Origin: an uncultured Clostridiaceae bacterium
Lineage (GTDB): Bacteria > Bacillota > Clostridia > Lachnospirales > Lachnospiraceae
Direction: 5' to 3'
Length of the DNA stretch: 8,634 bases
Assembly (NCBI GenBank): GCA_958441075.1
Contig: CAUCBQ010000088.1
Location: 1-8,634, forward strand
Under the pieces are notes generated by a model. The model did not search any database and was not told the origin of the DNA. It saw only the letters and a program-made list of their open reading frames with translations. The translations under genes and the position numbers were made by a program. Of this stretch, positions 6,432 through 8,634 are shown piece by piece (position 1 is the first letter of the stretch; each line of letters begins with the position of its first letter).

Positions 6432-6442
6432 TTTTGTAATTG

Positions 6443-6757
6443 TTAATTTCCGCAGCCGTTCCTTTCTCTGCCGCCCCGGTTCCAGGAAGCATCATTCCAG
6501 CCCTGCCAGTAACCGCAGTGCCAGCCGTCATGATAGCCCTGACGGTATGCACGGCGCTCCCTGTCTGTTATCTGTGTTCCGGTACAGCCACAAAAACCGC
6601 AATGGCAGCATCCGGAAATTCTGCATCCGCAGCCGCATCTGTTTCCACACCTGTTTGAGCATCCGCAGCATCCCGTATTATTCTGATTGGAAGAACAATT
6701 ACTATTCTGACCGGTACATCTGCACCCATTATTGCAGCAGCATAAAAGACAACACAT
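6443..6757 (-). CDS. Cysteine-rich small protein with aromatic-x-x-Gly repeats, probable spore-surface protein
   Basis: I do not recognise this 104-residue protein as a named family. Twenty-two residues are cysteine, twenty of them within the first 58, in clusters such as CC, CCC, GCGC and CGFCGC. The rest of that region is Gly, Asn, Ser and Arg. Residues 71-87 form a regular repeat of an aromatic residue followed by two variable residues and Gly: YRQG, YHDG, WHCG, YWQG, then W. There is no signal peptide or membrane segment. The gene looks real: AAGGAG lies about 10 bases before ATG 6757, and a sporulation-type promoter sequence is found upstream. It is back to back with cotJABC, which supports a role in the spore coat or exosporium, where Cys-rich proteins such as CotY/CotZ and CdeC form cross-linked layers. 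That role is inferred. A metal-binding (metallothionein-like) protein is the main alternative. Other frames here are open too but lack such start signals. Confidence 0.7.
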   Translation of the reverse strand: MCCLLCCCNNGCRCTGQNSNCSSNQNNTGCCGCSNRCGNRCGCGCRISGCCHCGFCGCTGTQITDRERRAYRQGYHDGWHCGYWQGWNDASWNRGGRERNGCGN

Positions 6758-6791
6758 AATCTCTACTCTCCTTTTTTAATTGGTTGTACCA

Positions 6792-6820
6792 TATCATATG
6801 GGACAGTGAGACAAAGTGTT
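6792..6820 (-). promoter_or_regulatory. Sigma-K-like sporulation promoter for the Cys-rich gene
   Basis: On the minus strand CATATGATA (6800-6792) fits the sigma-K -10 pattern CATAnnnTA. AACA (6820-6817) fits the mACm -35 pattern about 16 bases upstream. Transcription would start near 6785, about 28 bases before the ATG. Sigma-K and sigma-E boxes are similar, so only a mother-cell sporulation sigma factor is implied. Confidence 0.45.
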
Positions 6821-6836
6821 CCTGAATAAAAGCCGT

Positions 6837-6864
6837 CACCTGCCGCCCATCTCTTCATAAAATA
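6837..6864 (+). promoter_or_regulatory. Sigma-K/E-like sporulation promoter for cotJABC
   Basis: CATAAAATA at 6856-6864 fits CATAnnnTA, with CACC (mACm) at 6837-6840 15 bases upstream. The cotJ operon of Bacillus subtilis is known to be sigma-E dependent, and CATAAAAT is also near the sigma-E -10 box. No good sigma-E -35 box is seen. The predicted leader is about 25 bases. Confidence 0.45.
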
Positions 6865-6895
6865 ATAGAGAAAGAACGAAAAGGAGATCTTATCA

Positions 6896-7306
6896 ATGAA
6901 AGCTTATATGGATGCAGGAGCTACGCCCTGCCGCTGCGGATGCAGAAGCCGTGTAGTTCCCGGCGTATCAGACAGCAGCGCCGCACAGCCGGAATTCTCC
7001 GGGCCCTCTCCCCAGATGTGGCCCACATGGGATATGAATCAGACCTATCCCTATGGAAACGCCGGATATCCGCAGACAGGATATCCGCAGATGGGGACAA
7101 ATACGAATCAGGGAGGCACGGTCTGGCCCATCACCAACTGTCCGGACACCGCAGCCGGCTGTCTGGAGCAAACCTCCCCTCCGGCTATGGCCTATGTACC
7201 CTGGCAGCAGTGGCAGACCTCCTATGCCCCGGAGCGGGGTCTGATGCAGGGAACCATCTTTCCCGATCTGGATCTTCCATTTAATTACGGGAGGTGCGGA
7301 CAATGA
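6896..7306 (+). CDS. cotJA: Spore coat-associated protein CotJA with long N-terminal extension
   Basis: CotJA is a small inner spore-coat protein that works with CotJB and CotJC in the mother cell. The family signature is at the C-terminus: residues from about 99 read MAYVPWQQWQTSYAPERGL, then MQGTIFPDLDLPF. CotJA proteins are usually about 80 residues long; this one has 136. The extra N-terminal part has a Cys cluster (CRCGCRSR, residues 18-25), then a Pro/Tyr/Gly/Asn-rich stretch with the tandem GYPQTGYPQMG. Such composition suits a cross-linked coat protein and echoes the Cys-rich protein encoded next door. AAGGAG lies 9 bases before ATG 6896, so the long form should be the one translated. 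Its stop overlaps the cotJB start (ATGA), which implies coupled translation. A sporulation-type promoter lies just upstream. Confidence 0.88.
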   Translation: MKAYMDAGATPCRCGCRSRVVPGVSDSSAAQPEFSGPSPQMWPTWDMNQTYPYGNAGYPQTGYPQMGTNTNQGGTVWPITNCPDTAAGCLEQTSPPAMAYVPWQQWQTSYAPERGLMQGTIFPDLDLPFNYGRCGQ

Positions 7307-7575
7307 CAGAAAATATGCAGAGCCCATCAAAGAGCGCCATGCTTCAGGCCGTAAACCAGACCAGCTTTGCCGTGGTAGAAGCAAACCTCTATCTGGATAC
7401 CCATCCCTGTGATATGGAAGCTCTTTCCTATCTAAATCAGATGACGGAAGCCTACAAAAATGCAAAATCGGCTTATGAGGCCCGGTTCGGCCCCTTAAAT
7501 GCAGGAAATGTGACTGAAAATGCCTACTGGACCTGGGTCAGCGATCCCTGGCCATGGGAAGGAGGGAATTTATAA
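7303..7575 (+). CDS. cotJB: Spore coat protein CotJB
   Basis: CotJB is a small protein of the spore coat, needed with CotJA and CotJC for the CotJ layer. This copy has 90 residues, normal for the family. The pattern fits: an N-terminal helix (MLQAVNQTSFAVVEANLYLD), the conserved THPCDMEALSYLNQ stretch, a helix with YKNAKSAYEARFGPL, and a Trp-rich end WTWVSDPWPWEGG. ATG 7303 overlaps the cotJA stop as ATGA and has GGGAGG 8 bases upstream. An in-frame GTG at 7294 lies inside that binding site and is not a likely start. The gene ends as TAATG, sharing bases with the cotJC start, so all three genes are coupled. Its function in coat assembly is known only from the family. Confidence 0.9.
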   Translation: MTENMQSPSKSAMLQAVNQTSFAVVEANLYLDTHPCDMEALSYLNQMTEAYKNAKSAYEARFGPLNAGNVTENAYWTWVSDPWPWEGGNL

Positions 7576-8138
7576 TGTGGATCTATGAAAAACGTCTCCA
7601 GTTTCCGGTAAATATTAAGGAGCCCAACGCCAAACTGGCCCAGTTTATTTTAAGCCAGTACGGCGGTCCCGACGGAGAAATGGGCGCGTCCATGCGCTAT
7701 CTTTCCCAGCGGTATGCCATGCCTTACAAAGAATGCAAGGCTATTTTAACCGATATCGGCACTGAGGAGCTGGCCCATCTGGAAATGATTGCCGCCATTG
7801 TCCATCAGCTGACCCGCAATCTTACAGCAGAACAGCTGGTGGAACAGGGCTTCGGACCCTATTATATTGACCATGCTACCGGAATCTGGCCCCAGGCCGC
7901 AGGCGGCATACCTTTTAATGCCTGCGAATTCCAGTCTAAAGGCGATGTGATTACGGATCTCCATGAAGATATGGCTGCAGAACAGAAGGCCCGGAGCACC
8001 TATGACAACATTCTCAGAGTGGTAACAGACTATGATGTGTGCGAACCGATCAAATTCTTAAGGGAGAGGGAAATCGTCCATTACCAGCGGTTCGGTGAAG
8101 CAAAGCGGGAAGATTGTAGTAAAATTAGAGAGTGCTGA
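7575..8138 (+). CDS. cotJC: Spore coat protein CotJC, manganese-catalase family, with an atypical C-terminus
   Basis: CotJC is a spore-coat protein of the Mn-catalase superfamily that may remove hydrogen peroxide at the spore surface. The 187 residues form the usual four-helix ferritin-like fold. Putative di-manganese ligands are Glu35, Glu65 and His68 (EELAH), Glu136 (AAEQKA) and His169 (REREIVHY). The Glu-x-x-His and 33-residue Glu-His spacings equal those of Lactobacillus plantarum Mn catalase. ATG 7575 overlaps the cotJB stop (TAATG), with GGAGG 9 bases upstream; an in-frame ATG at 7554 has no comparable site. After RFGEA (residue 176) the family tail is missing; KREDCSKIREC is unlike it and enters an AT-rich zone. 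The length stays close to normal, so the metal site should survive. I read this as an exchange of the last dozen codons at a mobile-element junction. The family tail is recalled, not aligned. Confidence 0.88.
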   Translation: MWIYEKRLQFPVNIKEPNAKLAQFILSQYGGPDGEMGASMRYLSQRYAMPYKECKAILTDIGTEELAHLEMIAAIVHQLTRNLTAEQLVEQGFGPYYIDHATGIWPQAAGGIPFNACEFQSKGDVITDLHEDMAAEQKARSTYDNILRVVTDYDVCEPIKFLREREIVHYQRFGEAKREDCSKIREC

Positions 8139-8232
8139 AAACCTTATAAATACGGCACTTTGTGAAACTACTATAATCAAAAACTTAAAGGATGTAGACT
8201 TAGGCAATCCACACAATCAATTAAATATGTGA
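8104..8232 (+). pseudogene. Possible 3' remnant of another gene, overlapping the cotJC end in the +1 frame
   Basis: In the frame one base ahead of cotJC, codons stay open from 8062 to the TGA at 8230-8232. From about 8104 the translation looks protein-like: SGKIVVKLESAENLINTA, continuing with a Lys/Asn/Asp-rich end. There is no start codon signal, so it could only be the tail of a gene cut at the junction. A terminator follows 9 bases later, as expected behind a real gene. In AT-rich DNA a frame of this length can also stay open by chance. The family is not recognised. Confidence 0.3.
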
Positions 8233-8241
8233 TTTCAGAGG

Positions 8242-8268
8242 CACACCTATTGCTAGGGTGTGTTTTTT
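8242..8268 (+). terminator. Intrinsic terminator
   Basis: CACACCTA pairs with TAGGGTGTG around TTGC, with one bulged G, and six T residues follow directly. A second T-run lies at 8275-8280. It would end transcription coming from cotJC or from the gene remnant before it, and so insulate the DUF5348 gene. Confidence 0.8.
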
Positions 8269-8304
8269 ATTGCCTTTTTTACATGCTAGAAGGGAGAAAA
8301 TACT

Positions 8305-8523
8305 ATGGCAAAAAATCAGGGAGCATTAGTGTATGACACTAATACCGGACGTTATAATATCCGCTTTGATTTGGCCTGTTATTATGGAGGGCTGCATTGC
8401 GGGAACTGCTTGGATGTACGGGTTGGAGGTCGGTGGATACCTACCCGCATAGAGTATGACGGTGGATGGTATCTAGTTGGTGTTGATACAGATATTCTGG
8501 ACGGTTTGGTGGTGCGGATATGA
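8305..8523 (+). CDS. DUF5348-type small protein of mobile elements
   Basis: This 72-residue protein matches what I recall of the DUF5348 family, whose function is unknown and whose genes are common in integrative conjugative elements and plasmids of Firmicutes. Recognisable stretches are TGRYNIRFDLACYYGGLHCG, then WIPTRIEYDGGWYLVG and the end GLVVRI. The protein is mostly beta-strand-like with many Gly, Tyr and Trp residues, and has no signal peptide or membrane segment. GGGAG lies 9 bases before ATG 8305. A terminator closes off the upstream side. The gene is richer in A/T than the cotJ genes, in line with transfer. The family assignment is from memory of its signature and was not checked by a search. 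Confidence 0.7.
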   Translation: MAKNQGALVYDTNTGRYNIRFDLACYYGGLHCGNCLDVRVGGRWIPTRIEYDGGWYLVGVDTDILDGLVVRI

Positions 8524-8612
8524 TAATACGATATCACACTCTCATACGTGCTCCACCCTGCTACTAATAAGCAGTTATAAGTTATAAATAAGATACAGAA
8601 AGGATGACGAGA

Positions 8613-8634
8613 ATGGCATATTTAGGTGCAGTTA
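8613..8634 (+). CDS. Start of an unidentified gene, cut by right edge
   Basis: Seven codons are visible, reading MAYLGAV. AAAGGA lies about 8 bases before ATG 8613, which makes a real start likely. The 89 bases between the DUF5348 stop and this ATG hold a short direct repeat (GTTATAAGTTATAA, near 8574) but no gene. Too little is present to name a product; its position suggests another mobile-element gene. Confidence 0.45.

Larger units (their letters stand above)
8104..8634 (+). mobile_element. Probable edge of an integrative element or a fragment of one
   Basis: From about 8104 composition falls: hand counts give 32-33% GC for 8161-8280 against 48-57% in two counted 60-base stretches of cotJC. 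The cotJC tail becomes atypical at the same place. The region holds a DUF5348-type gene, common in conjugative transposons of Firmicutes, and the start of a further gene. No integrase, direct repeat or attachment site can be seen, because the far end is outside the window. The exact border is uncertain by some tens of bases. Confidence 0.5.

Noticed and set aside
6440..6759. Plus-strand open frames opposite the Cys-rich gene
   Set aside because: They lack ribosome binding sites, and the minus-strand frame has a strong one plus a promoter and a regular repeat pattern.
7041..7095. The GGATATCCGCAG repeats in cotJA as a DNA-level repeat element
   Set aside because: The two copies encode the tandem GYPQ units of the protein and need no separate explanation.
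1..8634. CRISPR array, tRNA or rRNA genes, insertion sequences
   Set aside because: I looked on both strands and saw no regularly spaced repeats, no tRNA cloverleaf or rRNA-like sequence, and no transposase frame.

Overview
The window looks like the chromosome of an anaerobic, spore-forming member of the Clostridia, probably a Lachnospiraceae-type gut bacterium. The grounds are [FeFe]-hydrogenases of the B and C groups, an anaerobic-type corrin methyltransferase, a complete cotJABC spore-coat operon, GGAGG-type ribosome binding sites before nearly every gene, and moderate GC. The taxon is inferred from gene content, not from a marker gene.

Minus strand, 1-5419. A four-gene operon reads leftward from a promoter at about 5391-5419. 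It encodes a small thioredoxin-like [2Fe-2S] ferredoxin (5068-5307), a sensory-type [FeFe]-hydrogenase with ferredoxin, H-cluster, extra Fe-S and PAS domains (3077-5065), a cytosolic SpoIIE/PP2C-type phosphatase with an unassigned C-terminal half (1895-3073), and a group B [FeFe]-hydrogenase (348-1799). The first three are tightly packed. The last follows a 95-base gap holding two RNA hairpins. A strong terminator at 312-343 ends the unit. The likely logic is that the PAS hydrogenase senses H2 or redox state and passes it to the phosphatase, while the group B enzyme does the catalysis. Beyond the terminator lies the 5' part of cbiL (cobalamin synthesis), which runs off the left edge.

Plus strand, 5462-6412. 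A patatin-like lipid acyl hydrolase is transcribed divergently from the hydrogenase operon. Its stop codon lies inside a 14-bp perfect inverted repeat that may act as a two-way terminator against the convergent gene that follows.

Spore locus, 6443-8138. A 104-residue protein with 22 cysteines and a fourfold aromatic-x-x-Gly repeat lies on the minus strand, back to back with cotJA-cotJB-cotJC on the plus strand. The two units share 138 bases that carry sporulation-type (sigma-K/E-like) promoter sequences in both directions. CotJA has a long Cys/Pro/Tyr-rich N-terminal extension. The Cys-rich protein is the best candidate here for an undescribed structural protein of the spore surface.

Right edge, about 8104-8634. 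The last dozen codons of cotJC do not resemble the family, and base composition drops sharply there. A second frame runs open across the junction to 8232, followed by a terminator, a DUF5348-type gene (typical of integrative conjugative elements) and the first codons of another gene. This looks like a mobile element joined to the 3' end of cotJC.
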